Of a stretch of 64,000 nucleotides of DNA, positions 7,161 through 15,364 are shown one piece after another (position 1 is the stretch's first letter; each line of letters begins with the position of its first letter). Source of the stretch: Ectothiorhodospiraceae bacterium 2226 (GTDB lineage: Bacteria > Pseudomonadota > Gammaproteobacteria > GCA-013348725); the NCBI GenBank assembly GCA_013348725.1, contig CP054689.1, positions 1,910,501 through 1,974,500 of the forward strand. Direction: 5' to 3'. Position numbers and translations under genes: made by a program. The notes under the pieces were generated by a model, which worked only from the letters and a program-made list of their open reading frames with translations, was not told where the DNA came from and ran no database searches.

Positions 7161-8303
7161 ATGCAAGGGCGGGAAATTCAGTTTGTCAGACGCATGCTGG
7201 TGGCGATTGCGATCGGCGCCGGCGCGCTGCTGGCGTTCGTGTTCCTGCACTTTCTGACCGAGGTGTTGCTGCTGGTGTTTGCGGGTGTGCTGGTGGCCAT
7301 CCTCCTGCGCGGACTGGCCGACCTGGTGGCCGACTATACGCCGGCGTCCCCCGGTTGGGCGCTGGCGCTGGTACTGTTGGGGATCGTCGGGGCGGTGGGC
7401 GGCACCCTGGCGGCCTGGGGCCCCGCGATGGTGCAGGGCACGATCGATCTGATTCAGAATCTTCCCGAGGCCTGGGAAGGGGTGTCCGAGCGCCTTGCCG
7501 AGATCGATTGGCTGCAGGGGCTGATGGAGCGCGGCGAGGAAGCCGGCGCCGCGCTGGTGCCCGAGGACGTGGTTACGCATCTCACCGGCATCTTCTCCAC
7601 CCTGATCGGTGCCGTGGTGGGTTTCTTCATTATTCTCTTCACCGGTATCTACCTCAGCATCGAGCCCCGCCTCTATACGCAGGGGATACTGCACCTGGTG
7701 CCCCGCCCGCGGCGCGCGCGGGCCTGCGAGGTGCTGCTGGCGCTGCGCTGGATCCTGCAGTGGTGGCTGCTCGCGCGCCTGATGACCATGACCATTGTGG
7801 GTGTGCTCACCTGGATCGGGCTGCTGCTGCTCGGGGTGCCCATGGCAGGTACGCTGGGACTGCTATCGGGCGCGCTGACCTTCGTTCCTACGCTGGGACC
7901 GATCGTGGCGGCCATCCCCGCCATCCTGCTCGGCCTGGCCGAAGACCCCATCACCGCGCTGTGGGTGGTCGGCCTGTACATTGCGGTGCAGAACTTGGAG
8001 GGCTACATCATCACGCCCCTGGTCGAGCGGCGGATCGTGTCGGTGCCGCCGGCGCTGTTGTTGGTGTTCCAGTTGGTGATGGCCCTGTGGGCCGGCATCC
8101 TCGGACTGCTGCTCGCGACCCCGGTGCTGGTGACGCTGATGGTGCTGATCAAGATGCTCTACGTGGAGGATGCGCTCGGCGACGACATGGACACCGAGGC
8201 CGGGGCCGAGACCAGCGGCGAGGAGGACGTCCCCCAGGGGGCCGCGGCCACCGAGGATCCGCCGCCCGAGGAAGCCGCGCCGGCTAGTCGCCGATCACGG
8301 TGA
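7161..8303 (+). CDS. AI-2E family transporter (PerM/TqsA-like permease)
   Basis: A 380-residue membrane protein with about eight hydrophobic helices arranged as in the AI-2E exporter family (COG0628): two N-terminal helices (about residues 12-50), one at 65-90, a periplasmic segment, then helices around 155-180 and a C-terminal hydrophobic half. The motif TFVPTLGPIVAAIPAILLGL (about residues 235-254) is the family signature, followed by QNLEGYIITPLV. The acidic proline-rich tail (about 45 residues) is a cytoplasmic extension. ATG at 7161 is chosen because earlier codons give a non-hydrophobic lead. Its 3' end overlaps the convergent yjbQ gene by 20 bp. The substrate is unknown; few members truly carry AI-2. 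Confidence 0.85.
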   Translation: MQGREIQFVRRMLVAIAIGAGALLAFVFLHFLTEVLLLVFAGVLVAILLRGLADLVADYTPASPGWALALVLLGIVGAVGGTLAAWGPAMVQGTIDLIQNLPEAWEGVSERLAEIDWLQGLMERGEEAGAALVPEDVVTHLTGIFSTLIGAVVGFFIILFTGIYLSIEPRLYTQGILHLVPRPRRARACEVLLALRWILQWWLLARLMTMTIVGVLTWIGLLLLGVPMAGTLGLLSGALTFVPTLGPIVAAIPAILLGLAEDPITALWVVGLYIAVQNLEGYIITPLVERRIVSVPPALLLVFQLVMALWAGILGLLLATPVLVTLMVLIKMLYVEDALGDDMDTEAGAETSGEEDVPQGAAATEDPPPEEAAPASRRSR

Positions 8304-8700
8304 CGGTGACGCGACGCCGATGGCCGGCGTGGCGGTGCTCCCACAGGAAGATGCCCTGCCAGGTGCCGAGCGCCAAGTCGCCGCCCCCGATCGGCACGCT
8401 GACGTCGCTGCCGGTGAGCAGCGTGCGCACGTGCGCGGGCATATCGTCCGGGCCTTCGTCGTCGTGCTGGAACGCCGGGTCGCCGTCCGGCGCGGTGCGC
8501 GCCATGAAGGCCTCGAGGTCGCGGCGCACGGTCGGGTCGGCGTTCTCGCACAACATCAGCGAGGCGCTGGTGTGGTGCACGAACACGTGACACAGCCCGG
8601 TCCGGATGCCGCTCGCGCGCACGCGCTCGCGCACCGCCGCGGTGATGTCCTGCGTGCCGCGCCCGCGCGTGTCGAGCGTGAAAGCGTCCTGACGAACCAT
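8284..8700 (-). CDS. yjbQ: YjbQ family protein (UPF0047)
   Basis: A 138-residue single-domain protein of the YjbQ/UPF0047 family. The metal-site signature is complete: HHTSASL (about residues 41-47), the H/D-rich HDDEGPDDMPAHVR (about 78-91) and the C-terminal LWEHRH. Family members have been shown to have weak thiamine-phosphate-synthase-like activity, but their true role is unsettled. The protein is cytoplasmic, about the standard family length, and transcribed toward the permease gene, with which its 3' end overlaps. Confidence 0.9.
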   Translation of the reverse strand: MVRQDAFTLDTRGRGTQDITAAVRERVRASGIRTGLCHVFVHHTSASLMLCENADPTVRRDLEAFMARTAPDGDPAFQHDDEGPDDMPAHVRTLLTGSDVSVPIGGGDLALGTWQGIFLWEHRHAGHRRRVTVTVIGD

Positions 8701-8790
8701 GCTGTCTCCTGCCGCGGGGGCTTTTTGACACTGCCGCGCCCGCTACCTATGCTGCGGCCCACGATGCATTACGAGTGAGGATACTACGCC

Positions 8791-9660
8791 ATGCGAGTCG
8801 CCGTACTGGGCACCGGGCTGATGGGCGCGCCGCTCGCGCGCCGCTTGCTGCACGCCGGGCACGAGGTGTGCGTGTACAACCGCACCGCCGCGCGCGCGCG
8901 GGACCTCGGTGCGGCGGGGGCCACGGTGTGCGGACGCCCGCTGGAGGCGGTGCGCGAGGCCGACTGCGCCATCCTGATGTTGACCGACGCCGCGGCCGTG
9001 CGCGACTGCCTGCTGAGTGAACCGGGCAGCGACGCGTTGCGGGGGCGCACGTTGATCCAGATGGGCACGGTGGGGCCGGGTGAGAGTCGGGACCTCGCCA
9101 TCGACTTCGAACAGGCGGGCGCGTATTACCTCGAGGCGCCGGTGCTGGGCAGCATCCCCGAGGCGCGCGACGGCACGCTGATCGTGATGGTCGGTGCGAC
9201 GCGGGCGCTGTACGCGCAGTGGAAGCCGCTGCTGTCGACGTTCGGCCCCGAGCCGCGGCACATCGGCGAGGTCGGTCATGCCGCCGCGCTCAAACTGTCT
9301 CTCAATCAGCTCATTGCCGGCCTCACCGCCAGCTTCGCGCTCAGTCTGCGCTTCGTGCAGCGCGAGGGCGTGTCGGTCGATACGTTCATGGAGGTGCTGC
9401 GCGGCAGCGCGTTGTACGCGCCCACTTTCGACAAAAAGCTGAACCGCATCCTCAACCGCGACTTCACCAATCCCAATTTCCCCACCCGCCACCTGCTCAA
9501 GGACGTGGACCTGTTCCGCCGCGCCGCGGCGGGCTCGGGGCTCGGCACGGCGGGCCTGGATGGCGTGCGCACCTTGCTGCTGGACGCCCTGGAGCGCGGA
9601 CTGGGCGACGAAGACTACAGCGCGCTGGCCGAGGCGCTGGAGCCGCCGCCGGGGCGTTAG
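8791..9660 (+). CDS. NAD(P)-dependent beta-hydroxyacid dehydrogenase (3-HIBADH family)
   Basis: A 289-residue oxidoreductase with an N-terminal Rossmann fold (GTGLMGAPLARRL, residues 7-19; NRTAARA after strand 2 suggests NADP preference) and an all-helical C-terminal domain. The substrate-binding EAPVLGS (about residues 114-120) and the catalytic lysine in AALKLSLNQL (about residue 169) are in place. Typical substrates are 3-hydroxyisobutyrate, glyoxylate and succinic semialdehyde; the fold alone does not decide between them. A following gene begins only 1 bp after its stop, so the two are probably co-transcribed. Confidence 0.88.
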   Translation: MRVAVLGTGLMGAPLARRLLHAGHEVCVYNRTAARARDLGAAGATVCGRPLEAVREADCAILMLTDAAAVRDCLLSEPGSDALRGRTLIQMGTVGPGESRDLAIDFEQAGAYYLEAPVLGSIPEARDGTLIVMVGATRALYAQWKPLLSTFGPEPRHIGEVGHAAALKLSLNQLIAGLTASFALSLRFVQREGVSVDTFMEVLRGSALYAPTFDKKLNRILNRDFTNPNFPTRHLLKDVDLFRRAAAGSGLGTAGLDGVRTLLLDALERGLGDEDYSALAEALEPPPGR

Positions 9661-9661
9661 G

Positions 9662-10438
9662 GTGGGAGACGTGCGGCGCCTCGAGCTGCACGTCCACGGC
9701 GCGCTGCGCGCCTTCGTCGGCCGCCGCCCTGATCCGTTTTCACTCGACTGGCGTCCAGGCGACGCCCTCAAGCACCGACTGGAGGCGCTCGGCATCCCCC
9801 ACACCGAGATCGGTGCCCTGTGCGTCGAGCGCGCGGCGCGCGGATGGGACTGGCATCCGGGCGCGGACGCGGTGTTGGATGTTTATCCCTACGTGGACGC
9901 CCACCCCGACGCGCGGGCGCTGCTGCACCCGCCGCTCGCCCGTCCCCCCGCGTTCGCGGCCGATGCTCACCTCGGCCGCTTGGCCAATCACCTGCGCCTG
10001 CTGGGCTTCGATACCCTGCTGCCGCCCGAGGCCGGCGACGCCGCGCTGGCGCGCCTGGCCGCCGCGCAGGGACGCGTGTTGCTGACCCGCGACCGCAATC
10101 TTTTGATGCACCGCGTCGTCGCCCACGGCGCCTACGTGCGTGCGCAGCGCCCGCGCGAGCAGTTGCTGGAGGTCGTGCGCCGTTACGACCTCGGGCCACA
10201 GGTTGCGCCCTTCACGCGCTGTCTGCGCTGCAATGGAACCCTGGACGGGGTGAGTAAGGCGGCGGTGGCGGACCGGCTGCCGCCGCAAGTGGCGGCCGTG
10301 CATGGCGCGTTCACCCGCTGCCGGGGCTGCGGACGGGTCTACTGGCCCGGCTCGCACTACCGGCGTCTGGACGCCCTGGTGCGGGAGGTGCAGTCGGAGG
10401 CGGCGCGCGTACCGCTCAGGCGCGTAACGTGCCGGTGA
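9662..10438 (+). CDS. Mut7-C RNase-domain protein with ubiquitin-like N-terminus
   Basis: A protein of about 258 residues built from three parts. The N-terminal 80 residues resemble the ubiquitin-like (ThiS/MoaD-type) domain often fused to Mut7-C. A PIN-fold Mut7-C domain begins at about 100 (FAADAHLGRLANHLRLLGFDT, then LLTRDRNLL with the acidic pair). A C-terminal zinc ribbon has paired cysteines CLRC and CRGC and a terminal Y-W motif. The family is predicted to cleave RNA. The start is a GTG at 9662 or 9671, immediately after the dehydrogenase stop. The 3' end overlaps the convergent downstream gene by 23 bp. Confidence 0.8.
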   Translation: MGDVRRLELHVHGALRAFVGRRPDPFSLDWRPGDALKHRLEALGIPHTEIGALCVERAARGWDWHPGADAVLDVYPYVDAHPDARALLHPPLARPPAFAADAHLGRLANHLRLLGFDTLLPPEAGDAALARLAAAQGRVLLTRDRNLLMHRVVAHGAYVRAQRPREQLLEVVRRYDLGPQVAPFTRCLRCNGTLDGVSKAAVADRLPPQVAAVHGAFTRCRGCGRVYWPGSHYRRLDALVREVQSEAARVPLRRVTCR

Positions 10439-11093
10439 GTGCCGAGCGCTCCACCGGGCACTGCAGGCCATAGCGTGCGCTGAGGCGCTGCACCAGCTCG
10501 TAGTACCAGTCGGCGGCGGTAGGTGAGACGTACACCTGCGTGATCAGGTGTTCCAGGTCCACCGGCACCAACCAGCCCGCCTCGCTGTGCCGGGCTTCCC
10601 CGGCACGCTCCGCCGGACACGGCTCCTCCACCACCGCGCGCAACTCCTTCTCGTGCTCGAACGCCCGGCGCTTGATGAAGTAGTGGTACAGCGGCTCGTG
10701 CGCCAGGCATGCCGGATCGGCCTGGTCGGCGTAGCGCACGGTGTGGATGCGCACGCACGCGGGCAGCACCTCGCGCAGCCGGCCCCACGTGGAATGCAGG
10801 GCCACCGCCTCCTCGGGCGGGCTGTACAGCCGCCACATGGCCTCCGATTCGTGCGGGCTCATGTGCCAGCTGCTGACCGCGCGCCGGGGCAGGTGATCGC
10901 CGAGACCGGCCGGGCGCCCATCCATGACGTCGGTAAATGCCTCGCTGTAAGGGAAGAACATCGCGCGCGACTCGAACAGGAACATCAGCTTGGCGAAGTT
11001 CATGTAACGCCATACCGGCGCCTTCGGGCCGTGCGGCGTGTGCAGCCGACAGTGCTCGGGCGCGGATGCCTGCTGGGGAACTGATCGCGACAT
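10416..11093 (-). CDS. DUF2971-like protein
   Basis: A soluble 225-residue protein. It follows the layout of DUF2971: an N-terminal YMNFAKLMFLFESRAMFF helix pair, a central MWRLYS strand with following EEAVALHSTW, the charged YHYFIKRRAFEHEKELRAVV segment, and a VPVDLEHLITQVYVSP strand. The function of the family is unknown; it occurs across bacteria, often near mobile or defence genes, though nothing of that sort is seen here. The ATG at 11093 is the first reasonable start, since longer versions extend into a non-coding arginine-rich frame. Confidence 0.7.
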   Translation of the reverse strand: MSRSVPQQASAPEHCRLHTPHGPKAPVWRYMNFAKLMFLFESRAMFFPYSEAFTDVMDGRPAGLGDHLPRRAVSSWHMSPHESEAMWRLYSPPEEAVALHSTWGRLREVLPACVRIHTVRYADQADPACLAHEPLYHYFIKRRAFEHEKELRAVVEEPCPAERAGEARHSEAGWLVPVDLEHLITQVYVSPTAADWYYELVQRLSARYGLQCPVERSALTGTLRA

Positions 11094-11222
11094 GATGGCC
11101 GATTCTAGCAGTTGACCACGTGGTGGTTCGGCCCCGGCGCCTGATGCCGCTCGAAACGCTTGATACCCTTTAGGCAAGAGACCGGCGCAGGCGTCGGCAC
11201 AACAAAATGGCGAGGCGAGAAT

Positions 11223-11516
11223 ATGGATTACGAGCGTTTTCACGCCAGTCTGGTGGCCGAGCGGCCGCCGGCGGGGCTCACCCCGGCGCTGCAGGCGCTG
11301 TGGTACGACGCGCAGGATGACTGGGCCGCGGCCCACCGTCTGGCCCAAGCGGATGACAGCCGCGCCGGGGCCTGGGTGCATGCCTACCTGCACCGTAAAG
11401 AAGGCGACAGCGCCAACGCCGCCTACTGGTATGCGCGCGCGCAGCGTGCGCCGGGCACCCGTCCGCCGGACGAGGAGTGGCGCGACCTGGTGCAGGCGCT
11501 GCTCGCCGCGACGTGA
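11223..11516 (+). CDS. conserved hypothetical protein, 97 aa
   Basis: A 97-residue acidic protein beginning MDYERFHASLVAERPPAGL. It is helical, with two repeated helix pairs containing WYDAQDDWAAAHRLAQ and AWVHAYLHRKEGDSANAAYWYARA, an arrangement like a short TPR or Sel1 unit. It has no membrane segment or cysteine. Its stop codon overlaps the GTG start of the next gene (GTGA), which indicates translational coupling with the alpha/beta hydrolase. Such small proteins are conserved in proteobacteria, but no function is known to me. Confidence 0.7.
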   Translation: MDYERFHASLVAERPPAGLTPALQALWYDAQDDWAAAHRLAQADDSRAGAWVHAYLHRKEGDSANAAYWYARAQRAPGTRPPDEEWRDLVQALLAAT

Positions 11517-12388
11517 GCAACGCGACCCTGACGTTGCCGGACGGGCGCCGGCTGGGCTACGCGGACTACGGCGATCCGCGGGGCCGTCCCGTGCTCTATT
11601 GTCACGGTCTGCCCGGCTCCCGCTTGGAGGCGCGCTGGGCGCACGAGGCGGCGGCGGAACGCGGTCTGCGCCTGCTTGCCTTGGAACGCCCCGGCTACGG
11701 CCTGTCGGACCCATTGCCGCAGCGGCGTCTGGTGGATTGGCCGGCGGACGTGGCCCACGCCGCCGACCGGCTCGGCGTCGAACGCTTCACCCTGATCGGC
11801 ATCTCCGGCGGCGGCCCGTATGCGTTGGCCTGCGCGGCGCGGCTCGGTCCGCGCGTCGAGCACGCGGTGCTGGTGTGCGGCATGGGTCAGGTGGAAAGGC
11901 TCGCGCACACCCGCGGCATGATGTGGCTCGGCCGCGCGGGCCTGCTGCTGGCACGCTACGCGCCCTGGCTGCTGCACGCGGTGCTGGCGGTGTTGTTCGT
12001 GCCGCTCGCGCGACGCCACCCCCCGGCGCTGCTGCGGCTGATGACCTGGGGCGGCCCGGCCGGGGATAAGGCGGCGCTGCGCGAGCCGACATTGCGCGCC
12101 CTGCTGTGCGAGGCGGTACGCGAGGGCGTGCGTCAGGGGGCGGGCGGGCCGCTGCGCGACCTCTTGGTGTACGCGCGCCCCTGGGGTTTCGCGCCTGAGG
12201 ATGTGCAGGTGCCCGTCACCCTGTGGCACGGGGCGCGCGACGTGACCGTCCCGGCCCATCATGCCCAGCGCCTCGCGGCGCGCCTGCCGCACGCCAAGCT
12301 GCACCTGCTGCCCGAGCATGGCCACTTCACGCTGCCGAGTCAGTTGGCCGAACGCATGCTGGATAATCTCCTACAAGCGCACCCTTAG
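11513..12388 (+). CDS. alpha/beta hydrolase
   Basis: A 291-residue soluble alpha/beta hydrolase. The oxyanion strand YCHGLPGSRLEA (about residues 25-36) is followed by the nucleophile elbow GISGGGPYA (serine at about 98), the acid in WHGARDVTVP (aspartate at about 246) and the histidine in PEHGHFTLP (about 273). GISGGG rather than GxSxGG-lipase spacing, and the ERPGYGLSDP loop, place it with small-molecule hydrolases such as haloperoxidase-like esterases. The GTG start overlaps the stop of the upstream gene. The substrate is unknown. Confidence 0.85.
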   Translation: MSNATLTLPDGRRLGYADYGDPRGRPVLYCHGLPGSRLEARWAHEAAAERGLRLLALERPGYGLSDPLPQRRLVDWPADVAHAADRLGVERFTLIGISGGGPYALACAARLGPRVEHAVLVCGMGQVERLAHTRGMMWLGRAGLLLARYAPWLLHAVLAVLFVPLARRHPPALLRLMTWGGPAGDKAALREPTLRALLCEAVREGVRQGAGGPLRDLLVYARPWGFAPEDVQVPVTLWHGARDVTVPAHHAQRLAARLPHAKLHLLPEHGHFTLPSQLAERMLDNLLQAHP

Positions 12389-12505
12389 CGGGCGCTGCTC
12401 CAGCCGCGGCAGAGGTGCGCGCGCCAAGTCCGCGCCCCGCCGTGGGTTGGCCGCGGGATCGCAAAATTCTATGCGGCGCGCCCTCTACGACGCACCGAAC
12501 GTGGT

Positions 12506-12515
12506 CTAGCCTTTA
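12506..12515 (+). promoter_or_regulatory. candidate sigma-S-like -10 element
   Basis: CTAGCCTTTA lies 67 nt before the ATG at 12582. It shares the CTAGnCTT core with the elements at 13758 and 16439. No clear -35 is present. The assignment is an inference from the shared pattern. Confidence 0.35.
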
Positions 12516-12581
12516 CGGCGCGCGCACATTTCGACAACCCGGCCGGGGGTCGCATCGCTTTCTTCAAGGAGGAAGATCGCT

Positions 12582-13121
12582 ATGGCCCTGGATATTTGGA
12601 AAGAGAAAGGGACGCCGCTGGATCGGCAGAAATTCACTTGGCGGGACATGGTCCGCCAACCCATCAGCAAACTCGATGACGACGCGTTTACGCGCGTACG
12701 CATCATCCTCATGAACGGCATCGAGTCCGAGGCACTGCGCTTTTCCCACGCCTGCGCCCGCATGAACAAAGTCCTGCGTCCGCATCTGGCGCGGGTGCGG
12801 CGCACCGAGCAGCATCAACAGACGCTGGTCAACTGGCTGCTGCCGCCCGATCAGTCGCCCTTGGAAACCACGCTCGGCTTCGAGCAGGTCGCGATCGAAG
12901 TGACCGCTGCGGTGGCGATGAACGAGCCGGACGAGAAGATGGCGGCCGTCTACCGCTTCGGCATGCTGGAAGACTTCGACCACATGTATCGTTACAGCGC
13001 TTTGTACGACCGCCTCGAGGGCCGTGATCCGAACGTCATCTTGGCACTGACGCCTGGCGCGTCCGCCCGTGGCGACGCGCGTCGATGCGACGTTCGGGCG
13101 GAAGACAAGGGATGGACTTAG
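12582..13121 (+). CDS. truncated ferritin-like protein
   Basis: A 179-residue protein whose first 150 residues match, from memory, the N-terminal half of a larger ferritin-like family of roughly 350-400 residues: KLDDDAFTRVRIILMNGIE, then EQHQQTLVNWL, TLGFEQVAIEVTA and LLEDFDHMYRY. These helices carry the glutamate and histidine residues expected of a di-iron carboxylate site (NGIESEALRFSH; LLEDFDH). After RLEGRDPNVIL the sequence changes to a low-complexity arginine-alanine tail and stops, just where the family continues. It is probably a C-terminally truncated gene, and may be non-functional. The ribosome-binding site AAGGAGGAAG is strong. Confidence 0.6.
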   Translation: MALDIWKEKGTPLDRQKFTWRDMVRQPISKLDDDAFTRVRIILMNGIESEALRFSHACARMNKVLRPHLARVRRTEQHQQTLVNWLLPPDQSPLETTLGFEQVAIEVTAAVAMNEPDEKMAAVYRFGMLEDFDHMYRYSALYDRLEGRDPNVILALTPGASARGDARRCDVRAEDKGWT

Positions 13122-13130
13122 GAGGAGAGC

Positions 13131-13727
13131 ATGCAGGTACCGCTGGAGATCAGCTTTCACGGCGTGGACCGTTCCGAATGGGCGGAGGCCTTCATCCGCC
13201 GGCAGGTGGAGCGCATGGAGCGCTATGCCGGCGGCGGTGTGATCGGCTGCCGCGTCGCGGTGGAACTGCCGCACCGCCATCAGCACAGCGGCAAGCCTTA
13301 CCACGTGCGCGTCGAGATCACGCTGCCGTCGCGCAAGGATCTGGTCGCCGTGGCCGAGCCGGTGCGCGTCGACCAGGAGATCGAACTGCGCACCGTGATC
13401 CGCGACGCGTTCGAGGCCATGGAGCGTCAGATCAAACGCGCGGTCGCCACACGGCGGCACGAGGTGAAGGTGCACGATGAACCGGTCGCGCTGGTCGCGC
13501 GCCTGTTTCCCGACCAGGACTACGGCTTTCTGAAAACGCCCGACGGCCGCGACATTTATTTCCACCGCAACGCGGTCTTGCACGACGACTACACGCGTTT
13601 GGCGGTGGGCACGCAGGTGCGCTTCGTGGAGTTCATGGGCGAGGATGGTCCCCAGGCGAGCACCGTGCAGATCATCGACAAGCCCGGTGTGCGTGCAGGC
13701 ACGGCGGAACAGGCCGCCCGGCCCTGA
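13131..13727 (+). CDS. HPF/RaiA-domain protein fused to a cold-shock domain
   Basis: A 198-residue protein with two domains. Residues 1-110 resemble ribosome hibernation factors (HPF/RaiA): LEISFHGVDRSEWAEAFIRRQVERMERY followed by strands and the VRVEITLPS segment. Residues about 118-185 form a cold-shock OB fold (GFLKTPDGRDIYFHRNAVL, matching the RNP motif G-F/Y-G-F-I.....D-F-H). Proteins of this kind are thought to bind ribosomes and RNA under stress. A strong GGAGGAGA site precedes the ATG. It begins nine bases after the truncated ferritin-like gene and may be transcribed with it. Confidence 0.85.
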   Translation: MQVPLEISFHGVDRSEWAEAFIRRQVERMERYAGGGVIGCRVAVELPHRHQHSGKPYHVRVEITLPSRKDLVAVAEPVRVDQEIELRTVIRDAFEAMERQIKRAVATRRHEVKVHDEPVALVARLFPDQDYGFLKTPDGRDIYFHRNAVLHDDYTRLAVGTQVRFVEFMGEDGPQASTVQIIDKPGVRAGTAEQAARP

Positions 13728-13757
13728 CGCGGCCGCCTGCAATATGCGACCGATGGC

Positions 13758-13767
13758 CTAGACTTTG
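13758..13767 (+). promoter_or_regulatory. candidate sigma-S-like -10 element
   Basis: CTAGACTTTG, 123 nt upstream of the SRPBCC gene start at 13890. It shares the CTAGnCTT core with other elements in this window. Confidence 0.35.
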
Positions 13768-13809
13768 AGTCGAAGACGTATGCGCCTCAGCTTACTCGCG
13801 AGGCTGCTC

Positions 13810-13829
13810 CGGGCCCAAGGATGGGCCCG
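13810..13829. other. hairpin in the SRPBCC leader
   Basis: Perfect 8-bp arms CGGGCCCA and TGGGCCCG flank an AGGA loop. No T-run follows on either strand, so this is not a standard terminator. It lies between a candidate promoter and the SRPBCC start, and would form in the 5' leader RNA. The arm-AGGA-arm pattern recurs elsewhere in the window. Confidence 0.5.
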
Positions 13830-13889
13830 AAGTTCTGATACTAGATCCCCGATTGCCCGCTCGGCGGGCTCACGACAAGGAGGTTAACG

Positions 13890-14336
13890 ATGTCGACTGT
13901 TCGCGATTCCATTGAGGTCAATGTGCCGGTCACCACCGCATACAACCAATGGACGCAGTTTGAAGACTTCCCCAAATTCATGGGCGATGTCGAAGAGGTT
14001 CGACAGGTGGACGACAAGCACTTGCATTGGCGCGCCAAGGTCGCCGGCAAGGAGGTGGAGTGGGACGCGGAGATCATCGAGCAGGTGCCCGACCAGCGCA
14101 TCGCCTGGCGCAGCATCAAGGGCCAGAAGAATGGCGGGATCGTCACCTTCGAGCCGATGAACGACACCACCACGCGCGTGCACGTCGAGATGGAGTACGA
14201 GCCCGAGGGCATGATGGAGAATGTGGGTGATGCCATGGGCATGACCGGCCGGCGCGTGCACAGCGATCTCGAGGAGTTCAAGAAGATGGTCGAGGAGCGT
14301 GGCGCGACCGGCGCCTGGCGCGGCGAGATTCACTAG
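13890..14336 (+). CDS. SRPBCC family (polyketide cyclase/START-like) protein
   Basis: A 148-residue single-domain helix-grip protein of the SRPBCC superfamily (COG5637 type). It starts with a short strand (IEVNVPVTTAYNQWTQFEDFPKF, residues 8-30), continues with the family DKHLHWRAKVAG and DQRIAWRS strands, and ends with a long helix (about 118-140). The fold binds hydrophobic ligands; the exact ligand is not known. Such proteins are often in stress or envelope operons. AAGGAGG precedes the ATG. A strong intrinsic terminator follows, so it is monocistronic. Confidence 0.85.
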   Translation: MSTVRDSIEVNVPVTTAYNQWTQFEDFPKFMGDVEEVRQVDDKHLHWRAKVAGKEVEWDAEIIEQVPDQRIAWRSIKGQKNGGIVTFEPMNDTTTRVHVEMEYEPEGMMENVGDAMGMTGRRVHSDLEEFKKMVEERGATGAWRGEIH

Positions 14337-14358
14337 CCGCCGACCATCTCACAACGAG

Positions 14359-14383
14359 CGGGGGCCGCCGGCCCCCGTTTTCT
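14359..14383 (+). terminator. intrinsic terminator of the SRPBCC gene
   Basis: A 7-bp GC stem, CGGGGGC (14359-14365) and GCCCCCG (14371-14377), with a 5-nt loop, is followed directly by TTTTCT. It lies 22 bp after the stop codon. Confidence 0.9.
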
Positions 14384-14427
14384 ATTCGGACGGCCTAACG
14401 CGGACGGCTGCCCGTCCCCGTCGCGCC

Positions 14428-15363
14428 TCAGGGCCAAAGCCACGGCCGACGGCGCAGCCGTGGCAGCTCGCGCAGCCGCGGCGACATGCGCACGGGCACG
14501 TCCCCGGTCTCCACCCACGTAGTCGGCGGTGGCGGCGCCATCGCCAGCAACCGCTCGATGCGCTTGCCTGTGGCGGGATGCGTGCGCAGGATGGCGGGCA
14601 CCGGGTCTCCCCGGCTGCGACGCAGCATCGCCGCGAGTCCGCGTGTCTGGTGCTCCAGTTTGTGCAGCGCGGCGGCCAGGCCGTGCGGGTCGCCGGTCAG
14701 TTCCACCGCCCCGAGGTCGGCATCGAACTCGCGGGCACGCGACAACGCCAGTTGCAGCAGCGCGCTCAGCGTGGGGGCGAATACCAGCAGCAGCACCGCG
14801 AGCCACGGAATGTGCGCCTCGCCCAGCAGCAGCAGCGGGATGTTGGCCACCACCAGCAACTGGCCGATGAGCGACAGCAGCCCGGTGATGCGCATGACTT
14901 GATCGGCGAGGCCCATCACCCAAGTGTCGTTGTGGCGCACGTGGCTGATCTCGTGGGCCAGCACGCCGGTCAGCTCGCGCAGCGTGAGGTGGCGCAGCAG
15001 GCCGTCGGTCACGCCGATGGCCGCTTCCTCGCGCGGACCCACGGTGAAGGCGTTGATGGCGGCGCTCGGCAGGTAATAGAGCGTGGGCGGCGCCGGCAGT
15101 GCCGCGCGGCGCGCCAGTTCCTCGCTGAGGGCGTGCAGCCGCGGTGCCTCCCAGGGCGACAGCGCATGGGCCCCATGCAGGCGCATGATCAGGGCCGGCG
15201 GGACGCGCGGCGAGAAGCCCACCAGCAGCACCCCCATCACCACCATCCACAGCATGAACAGCTCGCCGCCGAGCAGCCAGCCCACCGCGGCCAGCAGCGC
15301 GCCCATGCCGCCGAGCAGCAGTAGCGACTGCAGGGTGTTGATCAGCTTGTGGCGGGCGTACAT
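14428..15363 (-). CDS. M48 family zinc metalloprotease (HtpX-like)
   Basis: A 311-residue membrane-bound zinc peptidase. Two N-terminal helices (about residues 12-55) precede the catalytic domain, which carries HEISH (about 136-140, zinc ligands and catalytic glutamate), a second hydrophobic stretch (about 150-200) and the third ligand in SRAREFDADLGAVEL (glutamate at about 214). The arrangement is that of HtpX, which clears misfolded membrane proteins. The proline- and arginine-rich C-terminal tail is not part of the family core. It starts just 1 bp after the lipoprotein hydrolase gene ends, so the two form an operon. Confidence 0.88.
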   Translation of the reverse strand: MYARHKLINTLQSLLLLGGMGALLAAVGWLLGGELFMLWMVVMGVLLVGFSPRVPPALIMRLHGAHALSPWEAPRLHALSEELARRAALPAPPTLYYLPSAAINAFTVGPREEAAIGVTDGLLRHLTLRELTGVLAHEISHVRHNDTWVMGLADQVMRITGLLSLIGQLLVVANIPLLLLGEAHIPWLAVLLLVFAPTLSALLQLALSRAREFDADLGAVELTGDPHGLAAALHKLEHQTRGLAAMLRRSRGDPVPAILRTHPATGKRIERLLAMAPPPPTTWVETGDVPVRMSPRLRELPRLRRRPWLWP

Positions 15364-15364
15364 C

